From positions 1 to 14,971 of the forward strand of contig DKEY01000170.1 of NCBI GenBank assembly GCA_002469305.1: 14,971 nt of DNA. The letters are read 5' to 3'. Made by a program: the position numbers and the translations under genes. The stretch's first letter is position 1. The number at the start of each line of letters is the position of its first letter. The notes below the pieces were generated by a model. That model did not search any database. It saw only the letters and a program-made list of their open reading frames with translations, and was not told where the DNA came from. Source of the stretch: Sulfurospirillum sp. UBA6810. Its GTDB lineage: Bacteria > Campylobacterota > Campylobacteria > Campylobacterales > Sulfurospirillaceae. Below are positions 14,600 to 14,971 of this stretch, piece by piece.

Positions 14600-14971
14600 A
14601 TGAGCACAATAGAATTTACGCATTTACATTTACATACAGAGTACTCGCTCCTTGATGGTGCAAACAAGATAGGAAAATTAGCAAGCGAACTTAAAAAACA
14701 AGGTGTCAAATCAGTCGCTATAACTGACCATGGAAACATGTTTGGGGCGATTGATTTTTACCAAACGATGAGAAAAAACGACATCAAGCCTATCATCGGT
14801 ATAGAAGCATATATCCATAATCAAGATGATATAGATGATAAAAGTACAAAGCAAAGATTTCACCTTTGTTTACTCGCAAAAAATGAAGTCGGATACAAAA
14901 ATCTTATGTATCTCTCAAGCCAGAGTTTTATAAATGGCTTTTACTACTATCCTCGTATAAACAAAAAAATT
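14600..14971 (+). CDS. dnaE: DNA polymerase III alpha subunit, N-terminal PHP domain (3' truncated by window)
   Basis: The replicative polymerase catalytic subunit. The first 124 residues are visible, from ATG 14600 to the window edge without a stop. HLHLHTEYSLLDGANKIGKL at the start is the PHP-domain signature (H10 and H12), followed by AITDHGNMFGAIDFY (D43, H44) and PIIGIEAYI (E69). All match the start of bacterial DnaE. These PHP residues are those that bind metal in the family, so this domain has kept them. The finger, palm and tau-binding parts lie beyond the window. The full protein would be about 1150-1200 residues. Confidence 0.96.
   Translation, partial: MSTIEFTHLHLHTEYSLLDGANKIGKLASELKKQGVKSVAITDHGNMFGAIDFYQTMRKNDIKPIIGIEAYIHNQDDIDDKSTKQRFHLCLLAKNEVGYKNLMYLSSQSFINGFYYYPRINKKI

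Noticed and set aside
14734..14743. AAACATGTTT in dnaE as another copy of the iterated palindrome
   Set aside because: It shares only the ACATGT core and lacks the TA flanks found in the other copies; a chance or codon-driven match.
1..14971. A hidden tRNA, CRISPR array, insertion sequence or prophage
   Set aside because: No cloverleaf, regular spaced repeats, transposase or phage genes were seen, and intergenic gaps are at most about 145 bp.

Overview
The window is AT-rich, gene-dense bacterial chromosome. I read it as Campylobacterota (former Epsilonproteobacteria), most likely Sulfurimonas or a close relative. The main reasons are a MutS7-type mismatch-repair protein with a C-terminal HNH nuclease, sigma-70 promoters with a good -10 (often an extended -10) behind T/A-rich runs and no clear -35, tight operons with 4-bp start/stop overlaps, and a large CBS/PAS/GGDEF/EAL signalling protein. 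The genus is inference from gene content. I see no tRNA, rRNA, insertion sequence, prophage or CRISPR array.

Layout: (1) 1-4115, plus strand: the 3' end of efp (elongation factor P), a DJ-1/PfpI-family protein, and, overlapping it by ATGA, a 1069-residue cytosolic c-di-GMP protein (four CBS, three PAS, GGDEF, EAL). (2) 4112-7048, minus strand: a 978-residue MutS7-HNH fusion converging on the c-di-GMP gene with a 4-bp overlap. (3) 7049-7192: a divergent intergenic region with a long dyad over the predicted mutS -10. (4) 7193-9409: a tandem universal stress protein and, 18 bp later, a TTG-started SLC13/DASS-type anion transporter, ended by a hairpin. (5) 9486-12006: an ABC-F ATPase with a C-terminal coiled coil, overlapped at its 3' end by an orphan RloB-like TOPRIM-type protein. 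(6) 12031-14078: a CvfB-like S1 RNA-binding protein, possibly on a leaderless mRNA, coupled by GTGA to an HI0933/BaiN-type flavoprotein. (7) 14182-14529: a small secreted lysine-rich protein behind a promoter overlapped by a perfect 11-bp inverted repeat. (8) 14600-end: the start of dnaE.

Most genes are housekeeping or signalling: translation (efp, ABC-F, CvfB), replication and repair (dnaE, mutS7), stress and transport (usp plus transporter). RloB, usually a partner of an AAA ATPase in defence loci, is the one gene from an accessory family.

The least explained signal is a recurring palindrome, CTTACATGTAAG. It occurs exactly five times and in near form twice more, almost always inside genes at positions that look variable in the protein. 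Four copies lie within 700 bp of the flavoprotein gene, and two of these are exactly 21 bp apart centre to centre. It behaves like a highly iterated genomic palindrome (uptake, methylation or nucleoid-marking type) rather than a gene-specific operator. I cannot say which from this window alone.
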